64,000 nucleotides of DNA, taken from assembly GCA_009741485.1 (NCBI GenBank), contig CM019238.1, forward strand, positions 15,713,947 through 15,777,946. Reading direction: 5' to 3'. This stretch comes from Malurus cyaneus samueli (taxonomy: Eukaryota; Chordata; Aves; Passeriformes; Maluridae). How positions within the stretch are numbered: the stretch's first letter is position 1; each line of letters starts with the position of its first letter. This document shows positions 28,205 to 39,905 of the stretch, one piece after another. The position numbers and the translations under genes were made by a program. The notes below the pieces were generated by a model. The model made no database searches. It was not told the origin of the DNA and saw nothing but the letters and a program-made list of their open reading frames with translations.

Positions 28205-28750
28205 ACAGGCAGAACATTCCCTTTGGTGTTCAAAGCCTCTCTGCTGCCCCGGGGTCCCGGGCGGTGCCCTGGGCTCACCTGGAGCCCTCGCTGGCGCTGT
28301 CAAGGATTGGAAAGAGCAATTCTGCCTTTCCAGAGCTGCTCCAGGAGGGAAAAGCCCTCCCTTGCTGCTGACCCTCCGTGCTGCTCTCCTCCCCGTGCCT
28401 TTTTTCGAGGCTCCATCCCCAGGGAGGCAGCGCTCCGGAGAAGGAGGAGGAGGAGGAGGAGGAGATTCCCGGGGAGCTTTCACCGTGCCACAGCACAGCA
28501 CCGGCGGTTCCCAGCTCCGGCAGCCCCTCCAGCACCATCAAAAGCAGCGCTGAGTCCATCAGCTTTTATCCCCGGAGCAATTCGGGCTGTCCCCCAGCGC
28601 GGGGTTGGTGTTTCCAGGGCTGGAGGAGCGCCCAGATGTGCGCACAGCTGGAGGGAACAGCAGCAGGGACACAGAGGGACAGCGATCCCTGCCCTGCCCA
28701 GCCCTCGGGAAACCAGGACAAACACCGGCAACGCTTTTCAGGAATTCTCC
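28205..28750. promoter_or_regulatory. Borderline CpG island
   Basis: About 26 CpG dinucleotides occur in roughly 540 bp at about 60% GC, the richest CpG patch in the window. By hand count the observed/expected CpG ratio is about 0.5, below the usual 0.6 cutoff. Several overlapping ORFs up to 187 codons run through it on both strands, as expected when stop codons are scarce in GC-rich DNA. None has a domain I know. It could be the first exon or promoter of a noncoding RNA, a distal regulatory island, or just a GC-rich patch. Confidence 0.35.
28442..28464 (+). repeat. (GGA)n microsatellite
   Basis: About seven and a half uninterrupted AGG units inside the GC-rich patch. In one reading frame it encodes a run of glutamates, but I do not think it is translated. 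Confidence 0.9.
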
Positions 28751-31700
28751 AGCTGTTCTTTCTGGCTGTTCTCACCCGAATCATGATGTCAGTGTAACCA
28801 GACATCTCCTTGGCTTTGGGGATAACTCTGTGTAAAGTGCGCTTCGAGAACACTTCTTTGAGCAGATAGTAAAAAAAACAAAACCAACATAATTTCAGTG
28901 GGTTTATTTGTGTCCAATTTAAGTTATATAGATATATCTTAAGATATATCTTTAGATATAATTTAAGATATATAAGACATATTTTCAAATATGCAAAACT
29001 TCATATAGGGCTGGTATAAACTATACCAGCATACACACCTGCAGAAAAATGCACAAAAAGGTTGAGGAACATTTTTTTTTCCCCTGACTAGGGAGTTCCA
29101 AAAGCTATTATAGAAGTGGGGTATCTCTATATTTTGATGAAGATGTTGAGAAATCTATCCTATATTTTAGTTTATTCTTAGAGTAGTTTTCTTTTTTTTT
29201 TTTTAATATATGACTAGATTAAGAATTGGGTGCATGTTGGGTTGGATTGGGCTCATTGTCCACAGATGCTGCAAATAATTTAACACGCACCCTCAAGATT
29301 CTTGCTGTAGGCAAAACATTCATTTTCTCCTGCTTAAAAGTAATGATTTTTTTATTATTTCCTTTGTACAACAAATCAGAAAAATACTAAAAAGAATGTT
29401 TCTAGTGTAATCTTTTATGAAGGAGAAAATGCCACAAAACTCACTCCAGACCTCATTCCATTAAAATCAAGCTATGTCAGACACTTGGCCACCATGGATT
29501 GCAAGTTCTAATAAACGGTAAAAAATCTATTGAGATTTTGATTATTAGAAAAGTGTTCAATGCACAAAATTCCCTACACAGAAATAGGTAAAAGATTCCA
29601 ATTTACACTATGCTGTCTTAACACTTAATTAATATTTTTGCTCTAATTAACATTTACTGAGTACCCTATTTATGATTTTTTTTAATCTGATATCCCCTTT
29701 CCCTCTCTGTCTGAAATATAAAATACTCATATGCAATATCAGCTTTCTAATCACTTGCTTAATAAAAATATTATAAGCTATATTTTGCCCAAAAGAGCTC
29801 CCCAAAGTCATAGTTTCATTGTGAATTTACCCACCTATATTTTCAATTTAATAAAGAGATTCTGTGCTCTGAAACTCTAAAGGATTATCAACCCAAAGAG
29901 GGTTAAAAGCTGGAAAATACAGGACCCTCTTAAGGGACAACCCTCAGTATCCCCAAGAGGTGTTTGTCTTCTTGGACACAACAAAATTAAAGTATATTTT
30001 GGAAACATTGCTGTCCCTGAACTCCTGTCCTTACAAAAACAAACAAACATTCTCAGTATTGAGAATATTCTAATTGAAAGTCACGGTCTGACTGCTGCAG
30101 AGGTGTAAATCAATAAACTCATTGAACTGATAGGAACGACTCAGTATTAAGTAAAAAAATCCTGATGGTAAAAGTACCAATGTAAATCTGCGGTAACGAC
30201 AACGATTTCTATTGCTTGGATCTGTTCTTATTACTTTGAAAGGATCTTTAGTTTTCTCTGATGTTTGTATCTGTTTAGAGTTTTTTAATAGGTAATCAAT
30301 GGTTAAAGTTTCAGGGCCATTTTTAGGGTGGTGGTGGGGGATTTTGGTTCTGCAGAGGGGTGGAATTGAACAGTGGAACATCACAGATGTCAACATCTGT
30401 GACATCCTCTGCTCCTGAGATCATGGTCCTGCACGGGGCTGGAATGGATTCCAGAGCAGAGGGATCCCAGTTTGACCCAAGAAAAGCAATTCCCAGTGAC
30501 CCTGCCCAGGACAGAACGAGACTATTAAAATAAAAACACTCCCAGTGAATGAACTGGGCTGGACTGGTGCCATCCTTGTGGAACACCCAGCCCAAGGAAA
30601 CGACCAATAATTGCATTGAAAATGGCAGAATAAAAGACAAACAAGGAGTTCTGCTGTAGTTCCCACGTTATTTGTGATGGAGATGCACCTGAAAAGTTGG
30701 TAATTAGTATAAGAATGTGCTCTTTATAGGGCTCTTGAAAACCCCATTTAGCTGTATTTACTTAGCATTTTCTCTGACTGGAAATTGGAAAATCAGGCAG
30801 CAGTAGTTTCCAAAGAAGTAATAAAAGGATAAAAGCCTGTTCTCATTCTAGAGCAGAGAGAAAGAGGGGCTGAATTCTTGGGTGTCCAAACTGAACCTGG
30901 ACAAACCGAGTGACACGGACTACAGCTCCAGAATTCATCACCACATTCCTTCCAAACAGAGTTAGTAACTACAAACAGCACAATCTGGGAATCTTGCTCC
31001 AGAATTTTGAAACTCCGCAAGGAACAATGGATCTCAATGCCCTCTGTGCAATAAAAATCCACAGATTGCAGCCTGGACAATTGAAAGCAAACATGGACAG
31101 ATCCAGCCTCCCATCTCCCATGGATGTAAAACCATAAAGTCACCCAGAAGTGTTCAGAAATTCAGGGCTGTAACTCCAGACCAAAGCAGGGTAATCCAGT
31201 TTTCAAAGTTCCCCGATAAGAGCTGTGGTCTTTTGAGTTTGCCTTGAGTTTCAGTTTGAAGATCTACAAAAAGATATCTATCTCTAAAGGACTCTGCTCG
31301 AGAAATGTCAGACGTAAACAGACTTTGAAGGAGTTAAACGACTGTTTCCAGAGCAGCAGTGATCAATTTTAAGCTTATTTGTTGTTTCAGTTGGATTTAA
31401 CCGCACAGAAAGGGAGCTCAGCGCAGAACAGTGATGTGCAGGGGTGTAGGATGCAGAGTGAGTGGATATTGCTGGATTAATGGAAGTATTTTTCAGCTGC
31501 TTTCATTTCCATGAGTGTGGAGTGGATGTCCTGACAGCCCTGCTGGGGGATATCCTGCACCACAAACAGGAATCACACAGATAGGCAAGGAGATGGGGAC
31601 CAAAGGGGAAAAAAATAAAAAAAAAAATGAGAAGAGTTCCTTTTATTCAAAAAGCAGCAGGACAGGGGAAAAATAGGCCTCTAAAGAAGAACCTTTCATC

Positions 31701-34700
31701 TCACAGTGCAGCCTCAGAAGATAAATAAACGCTTCCCAATTTTCATATATGAATATCTAAATTCAATCTACAGACAAAAAATTGAAACAAGAGTGGCCTG
31801 GTTTCCCAATATACCAAACACTTCAAATTCTCATGCTCTCTGTTATTTTTAATATCATGCTGGTTTTCCAGGTATCTCTGCAGTGCATATTGCAAGCTCG
31901 TGCCAGTTTTTTTGTGTGCAATGATTGAACCCACCAGCAGTGAGGCAGCTGGGGTTTGGTGCTGGCTCAAGGGTTCCTGCTGCACCCAAAATTTCAACCA
32001 GGGCCTGCTGTTGTGTCAACTGAACTAATTATGCATTGCTCATTAAAGATGGCAATCTGGCATTTTATTTAAATATTTTAATATGAAAAAGACAGTAATT
32101 CACAATGGAAATTTGTTCTCCTTAAATGCAGCCTAATGCAAACTGATGGCTGATAGAGAAGTGAATATTTTGATTTTTTTTTTTTAATGAGACAAAATAA
32201 ATTCTACCCGTCCAGACCATGTGTGTGCATGCAAACACACGTGTATTCTCAGATTCAAGTGTCTGAAACAGAGTTTAGTGGGAATTTTTGACCTCTTAAC
32301 CTAAACACCATGAAAGCCTCACAAGCAAGGTCAATCAACTGGGAATTTTCTGGAACTGTGTGTGTTTTCCTGGTCACACTCACAACTGACATGGTGATAA
32401 GAATATTCCACATGCAGGGAAAAAACAAAACAAAAAAAATCAAACCCAACAAAACCACAGGGAGGGTTCTGCCACTTTTTCATCTCTTTCTCCAATTAAA
32501 CTGTCCTGGAAAAACCTCCAAATTACCAAAATGTTGCACTGGTGACAGGAAACGCCAGGGGACACATTTTGAATACTCCTGAATTTCATTCAGAGGAAAT
32601 AATGAGCATTTACTCCATGAATTCCATCAACACTTTGGTGTGAGATACAGTAAGAAACTGTCAGGAGCAGAGATGATGTTGAGACTGTCCCGGAGCCAAG
32701 CTTTTCACTCAAGGACATATTAATTTAGAGCAATGATTTATTAGTACACAGATCCTACCATCCAGTAGGTTAGGCTGAATGCAAACTGACTCAGAATGAG
32801 CAGCTGCAGGGAAGCACAGACCTTGTTCTCATTTTTCCCATTTGAAGCAGCTGCATGGCATCCTAAATGTTACCCAAGTGTCCCGAACCCATTACATTCT
32901 GCTAGCAGGTTGACACCCATGAGCACTGCCAGAATTGCTCTCTTCCATCCCTCATTATTCCCACTTACAACCTGCCAACCAGCAGCCCTTGTTCTCTGGG
33001 AGAATTGCTTCACCATAATTCACTATTAACTGAGCCACACCGGAGTGAATGGATCTCATACCAACAGAAATTAGAAAATAAAAGCCCCAGAGTGGGTATG
33101 GAGGATCATTTATGTTTCAAAATCAAGATAAGGAGTCGTGGCTGAGCTGCTGTCAGTCACATCACTGCAGAATAAAAATGTTTTAAAATCCTCTGAATAT
33201 TTATTTTCCAACCTCTGTTTGGCATTGGCATCACTAGTGACGTAAGACGTGGAAATATCCATTTCCAACTGTTGGCAAATTTTATTTCTGACCAAAAATA
33301 GAAGATACCTGTCCTGAAGCTGAGCCTCAGATAATCAAGACAATTGAATATTGATTGACAAGGCAACAATACTTCTTACTCAGCAAAGTGGATCACTCAG
33401 GTGATCACCAACAGGACCCCTAAGACAGACCCAATGCCTGTAAAATGTACCAATATCCACCTCATCAATGTCAGAAAACTTATCAAGTCACCCATATAAA
33501 CAGTCAGCTGTGGAAATTACAGCACTGCACTGTTCTATACATTGAAAAGAAAACATCAAATACAATTCTCTAAAATTAAATCCCCCAAGCTCACATCCAA
33601 CGCTACTGCCAAGGCAAAAAGCAGGTTTGCTTTTCAGCAGACAAATGACTGATGATCATTATTAGACATTTTCTACGAGATCTGTAACATCAAACCTCTC
33701 CTTTGAGAAATTTCAAAGATCATTCCCAATGTTCCTGAGACACATTTATGGATAGTATATGACTCTCAAAGAAATTGCACCTCAGAATTTTGTTTCTTTG
33801 ACAAGAAACAAGATTTCAACTCTTTGTTTAGTTTCAGTAGACATATTAAGGGTCAACAAGGTCTGCATATTTAGACCTCTAGAGAAGGCAAAAAGGGAAA
33901 AGGCAAGTAAATCATCTTAAAAATACAAGAGCCCAGCCATGAAAATCTATAGTTTATCTTTTGAAGTGATGGTATTTTACCATCCAGATAAAAACCCCAG
34001 CTCACCGAAGAGCAGAATTATTGGAGTAACACCGTAGCACACAGTTCTAATTCCAGGTATTTGAAAAGATGACACCATAAAACGATCTGGAGCATTGTTG
34101 CAGCATAAATCTCCGAGCACTTTCCCCGTCCTTAATGCTCAAGCCTGAAATTGTTCCATTCTTTAGCTGACAGTGCACATTGTGAATGTTGCAGTTTATC
34201 ACTTTCATCCTTCTGCAGCAGTTACGTTACCACATCCTTTTTTTATGAGCGTGGCATCACTGCCCAAGTGACATCATAAGGGGAAAAGGAGATTTTCCTG
34301 GAATAATGGGAATTACTCTGCAGTGCCAGGGAACTCTGTGTTTCAGAGGAAAGGGGCCAGCCTCGCCTTTTAGCAGGCTGAACATGTGCTGGAACAAATC
34401 TATGGCCTGTCCCTGCAGTCCCTGGGCCTGGATAAATGATATCCCACAGTTGGGCAGTACAAAGGTAATTCTGCTGCCATGTGTTGTGCCAAAGAGCTCC
34501 TGCCCTGACAGGGTGGATTACAGATGACGTTTTCCCATGTGACACCAATTTTCTCCTTCATCTGTGAGGGATAAACCTTGGCTCCATTCCCATTTGAAAG
34601 TGTCTGAAATAAAACAGTGCCTCCAACAAGCTGGGGGTACAAATTCTGCTTTCTTTCTTCTCGAGGCAGAAGAAGCCCAGCAATTTTTTTAGATTTTGGA

Positions 34701-35176
34701 AACTGCTCTTATTTTGCACCCAGAATTCACTCTGCATCAACCCCATGGGAATTCCAGTCCCAGTTCAGGGAAAAATTGAGCCAAGAACACTCTGATCAGC
34801 CTCACACATTTGCTTTATCAAACACCGCAGTACTTCTGAGTTTCTCTGGTTGGTTGATTTTGAATGCTGGCATGGGCAGCAGCTCACACAGACAGAAAAG
34901 AAATACCAGGAGAGTAGAAAGAAAATAGGTAGAGCCCCCCAGAGCATGTTTAAGAGATTTTGCTTGTCTGTTCAATTTATTACTGGATTTCATTACTTAG
35001 CAGCAGTGAATTGAAGTGGTTGATAACATGCCACAAATGATTTCACCCATCAGCATCCAGCTCAGCCCAGGAATAATCAGAGGCCATTGCCACGAGCCTG
35101 GGTTTGGGCAGAGCAGGGAAAGCAGCTGTGCCTGGAGGTTTCATCCTGGAGAGACCATGGCACAGCTCTGAGCAAA
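28751..35176. other. Noncoding DNA, no gene seen
   Basis: AT-rich sequence without a supported gene. T runs occur near 29191-29204 and 32169-32185. Small perfect hairpins occur at 29010-29030 (9-bp arms, 3-base loop) and 30382-30401 (9-bp arms, 2-base loop). These are too short to call as RNA genes. No transposon consensus was recognised. Confidence 0.65.
28928..28975. repeat. AT-rich repeat with 22-bp perfect palindrome
   Basis: Interleaved copies of AGATATA and TTAAGATATAT. The segment 28930-28951 equals its own reverse complement over 22 bases and is centred on CTTAAG. Such a sequence can in principle extrude a small cruciform. It most likely arose from slippage within the AT repeat. Confidence 0.85.
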
Positions 35177-35547
35177 CCAGAGAACACCAGAGTCCCACCT
35201 AACGGGGCAGAAATGGAGATTTCAGGCATAACTTTAGGTATAAATGCCAAATATAACACTTGGGAGGGGAAAACAGGCAGTAAATACCTGAGTGAATCAA
35301 CCCAGAGAACACCAGGGTCTCACCTTATAGGGCAGAAATGGAGACAACCACACTTTAGGCTTAAATACTGAATATAACACCTGAGAGGGGAAAAGGGGCA
35401 GTAAATACCTGAGTGAATCAACCCAGAGAATACAAGGGTCACATTTCACAAGGGGACAACAACATCAACAGAAATGGAGACAACCACACCTTAGGTATAA
35501 ATACTGAATAAAACACCTGGGAGGGAAGAAGGGGCAGTGAATATCTG
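35177..35547 (+). repeat. Tandem repeat, 3 copies of a ~125-bp unit
   Basis: Three head-to-tail copies begin at 35177, 35302 and 35422, each opening CCAGAGAA(C/T)ACCAG or a close variant. Each carries GCAGAAATGGAGA, a TAAATAC(C)TGAATATAACAC-like block, GGGAGGGGAAAA and GGCAGTAAATACCTG. The third copy has a small internal insertion around ACAACAACATCAACAG. Copies differ from each other by roughly 10-20% by eye. It is a minisatellite-type array with no recognised coding capacity. Confidence 0.9.
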
Positions 35548-36989
35548 CTTCTCACAGCACAGAAACTGTTCCTGGAGGGGAAAGGCTGATGCAGGAAATG
35601 CACAGACAAGCACTTCTCATGTTCTTCAGGAATCAAGAGGCACTGCTGAATGCACAGAGTCAGGTGTGCTCACAGCTCAATGCTTCAGGATTTGGGTTTT
35701 GAAGCTCTTGAAGCAGAAAGAGGCATTCAGAGCCCTTGGAATTCAGTGGCTTGGCAAGGAAAACCTTTAGTGGAATTTGCTCAGGAACACAAAGTCATAG
35801 TCACATCAAATCCTCTATCCACACCCCAGGAAAGAGACTGAGCTGGGATTTCAAGGATCATGCAGGAGTGTAAGCTCAGGCCATTCTGCAGCCATCAGGA
35901 ACGCTGCCTGCCAGCCCAGGACTGGAGGAATTCCCATTTCACCCACCCACAGCAAGCCTATCCTTGACAGAATGCCCACTCCTTGGGCATCTCCTGCTTT
36001 TACTTTTTCATGCAATGAGTTCAGGTATTTGTTACGCCAGTGGGCAGCCCGTAATCCTCACCCCAATTTCAAGGTTACTGGAACAAACTCCTTTTTATTT
36101 AAGGCCTTTTGCCTTCAGGTAAAGCAGAGCTTATTCTAATTATCTTCATTATAGCACTCATAACTCGGGGCTTCCATGGGCACTGAGGGTGTAACGAGGA
36201 TGGCATTTTACATCCACTGACCTCTAAATTAGTGCAAGCTTATTTCACTGGGAAAGGGTACAAAGTGAAAGAAATTCTTTGCTTTTCCCTCACTTTACAA
36301 GTGAAATGCTGTGGTGTGCTGTGTGAGGCTCTGTCATCTGTATTCCTGTTTTTCAGAGCTCCTGGGCCAGATGCTGCAGATGTCTGAGGCTGTTTTATGT
36401 GCCACTTTCATGGCCAGATTGCTGTAAAACCCAGGAAGGTTTATGGACACATTAAAGAATGTTCTCACATCCAGCCACCCAACTTTGTCACCCTATAACA
36501 CCTCCTGGACACCTCCCACCTCTGTCAACTCTACAGGGCACCCTCATGTACCAAAAGAAGGACCAAAAACATTTTGACATCGGAAAATTTGTGGTTTGTG
36601 TGTCTCCTCTTATTATCTTACCCTCTCAAGACAAACAAATAATGTGGGGATGGAAAGAGCGCTAAAGGTGGGGAGAATAGAGAACAATCATTGCTCCTCT
36701 TCAGTTGTGAGACATTTAAAAAAAAAAAAGAATAAACACCGTTCCTAGATGTGTGATCTGTTCTAATAAAGACACCCCAAGTGGTCTGGAGTCAGTTACC
36801 ACAGTGAATAGTGATGTGATGGCAATGTGGAGAATATCTTGAGATAAAGAACAAATTGTGTTATGCTCAGTAAACATTAAGTTTATGATAGATCAACATA
36901 TACCAGTCAGCTAATCCCCTGTTCAGTTAGTTAATAGGAATATTTACTATTTAGAAGCTGGACAGAGGTCAGTACAGTTACTTCACATA

Positions 36990-37160
36990 TTCCATCGAGA
37001 CCTGTCAGCCCACCTATTATTAAGGAAATGCTGTAAGTGAAATCTGATCGGATTTGTTATTTCACTATTCCTCTCTTCCATTTTTGCATGCCCCACTAGT
37101 TGGCAATTACTGCCTACTGTACAATCCATTAAATATTCATGTCAGATATTATTTGCATAG
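36990..37160. promoter_or_regulatory. Weak candidate noncoding regulatory element
   Basis: The segment holds an octamer ATTTGCAT at about 37149-37156, a TTAAATATTCAT block at about 37130 and the reverse-octamer fragment TTTTTGCATG near 37082. These POU-type motifs are close together, but in AT-rich DNA such matches are common by chance. This is inference only; conservation data would decide it. Confidence 0.12.
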
Positions 37161-39289
37161 AGCAGCTTTTCTCTGATAAAAAATATGTTATTCATTCACT
37201 GCTTAGAAGATTGACCTCAGGTCCCTACTTTAAACACACAGTTATATTGATTGTGAAAATACTCCACGAAAATTATGTAGTTTATATGCACGCATTATTT
37301 CTACTGAGTCATCCTGAAGCTTATAATTTAAGCCTCGGTGTTTCAGGTAAAATGAAATTGCTTCCCCAAGAAAGGCTGCTTTGATTTCAGCTTTGCTCTG
37401 AGCTTTGCCAGGCAAGCAGAAAATCTTCATCGAGTGAAAGGTCTTGTTCATACAGAATGTACAGTCATGCCTTGATGGAATTGTGTGCATTCCAAACACA
37501 CAGGCCTTTGTCCACACATTGTTTTACAAAACCCCTTTTTGGTTCCTCATGTAAATAATCCCACGTCCCATATTCATGGAAGATCATAAATGAGAGATGG
37601 ATTTGGGCTTCCAAAGCACTGCTGTGACTATTGCATTATACAGGGCACTGAGAACAAAGGAACCCAAGGATCTTCCTTCAGACAGGAATGAAATCCCCAA
37701 ATGAACCAAAGGGACCCCAAGCAGCAGCAGAAGGATAAGGTAACTGCATTCCAGCTAAAAAGAAAAGTGCAAAAGAGTGTGGCCCCTTGAGGAAGAAACT
37801 CTGAAATACCCCACTTTTGAAAACATTAGCTGTATTATACTATTCTATCCTCTCAGAAGACAGAAACAGTTTAAGAGAATAAACATAATAGGAAAAAAAG
37901 GAAAGTAAAGAGACAGAGAGAGAAAAAAAGAAGGGACACATCCTTTGCCTTCCTTTCTCTTTCGGCATTTTGCTATTTTATTACAATCACCTCCCATATT
38001 TCCTATATCCTCTCCACATTGATGTCCTCTTTTTGTTCCCCATTTCAGTCTTTTCTTTCAAGAAAACATCACTTCTAGTAGGGTTACACATCACAAGAAA
38101 AAAAAAACAAACAGAACAATGAGGAAAATTACAGTTCTTTAGTTTTAACACTGAATTCCCATACATGCATACACCCCTGTTTTCCTTAACCCCTAGTGAT
38201 TAATCCCTTTCATTAAAAAGCTGAATAACCCAGGGAATGCAGCGACAAATTTCAATCTGCCTTTATAAATGCAAGTGATACAGTAAAGATTTGGCATCAT
38301 TTGCACTCGCTGTGACATGACAGAAAGCCAACCATAATGAACCAGGCTGGAAAACAGATGCAGAGGCTGTTAAAGGTCTGGGAGGAAGAAAAACAGGTAA
38401 TAAAATCCTTTACCTATCAGCATATTGCAGCCTGAGTGTTAAAAGTTTATCATGATGGCTTTTAAATTTTGCTTCAAGACTTCCTTTTTTTCTAAAATGG
38501 AAGGAGAGAGGATTAAACCAGCATTTCCTTTCAGTTTGCAGAATGGTGAAAATTATTGAAGAATAAGAGGCCATAACCAGCCACACAGTGAACTTAAGTC
38601 TGGGTTATAGAAAACTGTAAACCCAGGAAACAGGAGGGTAGGGTGGGACCATTCTGAAAATCTAAACTGTATCTTCTACCTTCTCCTACTTTTATTTAAT
38701 TTCCTTACATTTCAACAGGAAGACAGAAATAATGTGTACAGGTTGAAGGGTCAATGCACTGTTACTGAATCTGTAAAAACAGGCAAGACACAAGTTCCTT
38801 GTTGGGTATCCCACTCGTATTAGTGAGGAAAAAGTCACCCTGACCTATCCCATAACCTGGGCATTGCCTTTTCCAGGCATGAAATGATCTAAAAAAAAAA
38901 AAAAATCTTTTCATTGTTTTCTAAAATGCCCAGAAACAGTCAAAAGTGAAACTAATAGTTTGTTAATTTTTATAGGGTTTTACATTCAGCCTTTAAAGGC
39001 TTTTTTTCCTTTATGAAATAAAATAATTCAGTAAAACTGTTTCCTGAAAGTGGTCATTCCACAAGACACCAGAACCAGAACATTCTTCCTAAAATGCTTC
39101 TCCCAAGCGGATCTGAGGCTTTTCCCTCTCATTCCTATTCAAGCTCATTCCACAGTGAGAATGGAGATTTTGGCAATATGCACCCCAAGAACATATCTCT
39201 AGAAATAAATCCATAGGAACAATTCTAATCTCATTCCAGTGAAAACCTGGAATATTTCCAAAGCCTCTGAAATGATCTTAATGTACAGA

Positions 39290-39420
39290 AGAAATAAGAG
39301 AAAATACAGAGCCTTTTGTCTCCAAGGCCTATTGCTATACAAATAATTAATTAGTGTAGCTGCTGTGTTGTGGGCCTGCCTGTCTGACCACTGAGCAATT
39401 AAATAAAGTGATTCGAGGAG
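39290..39420. promoter_or_regulatory. Weak candidate noncoding regulatory element
   Basis: A homeodomain-type core AATTAATTAG lies at about 39343-39353, followed by a GC-richer stretch and then GAGCAATTAAATAAAG at about 39393. The mix of AT-rich homeobox cores with a short balanced-composition segment resembles developmental enhancers. The evidence is motif-level only. Confidence 0.12.
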
Positions 39421-39905
39421 CTACAAGTGGTTGCTTCTGGAAAACAGAGCATCCTTCAAAACAAGAGAAAAAGCATCCTTTACTAATTCAATTTTTGGTG
39501 TAATTATAACCTAATCAATCTTACACAGACTTTTTGGCATCGCTATTCTCTTATTGTTACAACATTTCATAATTCAGTCGAGCAGGAGCAATCTTAACAA
39601 CGAAGTTTGGACACATTCCAGGCACAAGGGCAAGGGACAATTTCTACCAACTACATTATACATTTTACCATTGCTTAATATTGCATGTAAGAGATACACT
39701 TAGAGGGAGAGAGAGATTTAGATTTCCCTCGGAGAAAACTCATAGGCACTGTAATCATTAGCTAAATTTCCACCAACTGCATTAGGGAATACATCATCAT
39801 TTTGAATTAGCCCCAGGAAAAAAAAAAAAAAAAAAGCCTACAAATCACAAAAGTAGAATGCAGGATCCTTATTTACTCTCTGCTATGGGAAGAAATTGGG
39901 ACTGC

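Larger units (their letters stand above)
35548..39905. other. Noncoding AT-rich DNA, no gene seen
   Basis: No supported gene or transposon. A-runs occur at 36718-36729, 38096-38107 and 39818-39834. Two stretches with dense homeodomain-type or octamer motifs are annotated separately as weak candidate regulatory elements. Confidence 0.65.

Noticed and set aside
28223..28786. 187-codon ORF, the longest in the window
   Set aside because: It lies in a GC-rich patch with overlapping ORFs on both strands, is low-complexity (runs of R, S and P), and shows no domain or splice context.
29010..29030. Short hairpin as a possible microRNA
   Set aside because: The stem is only 9 bp with a 3-base loop, far shorter than a microRNA precursor.
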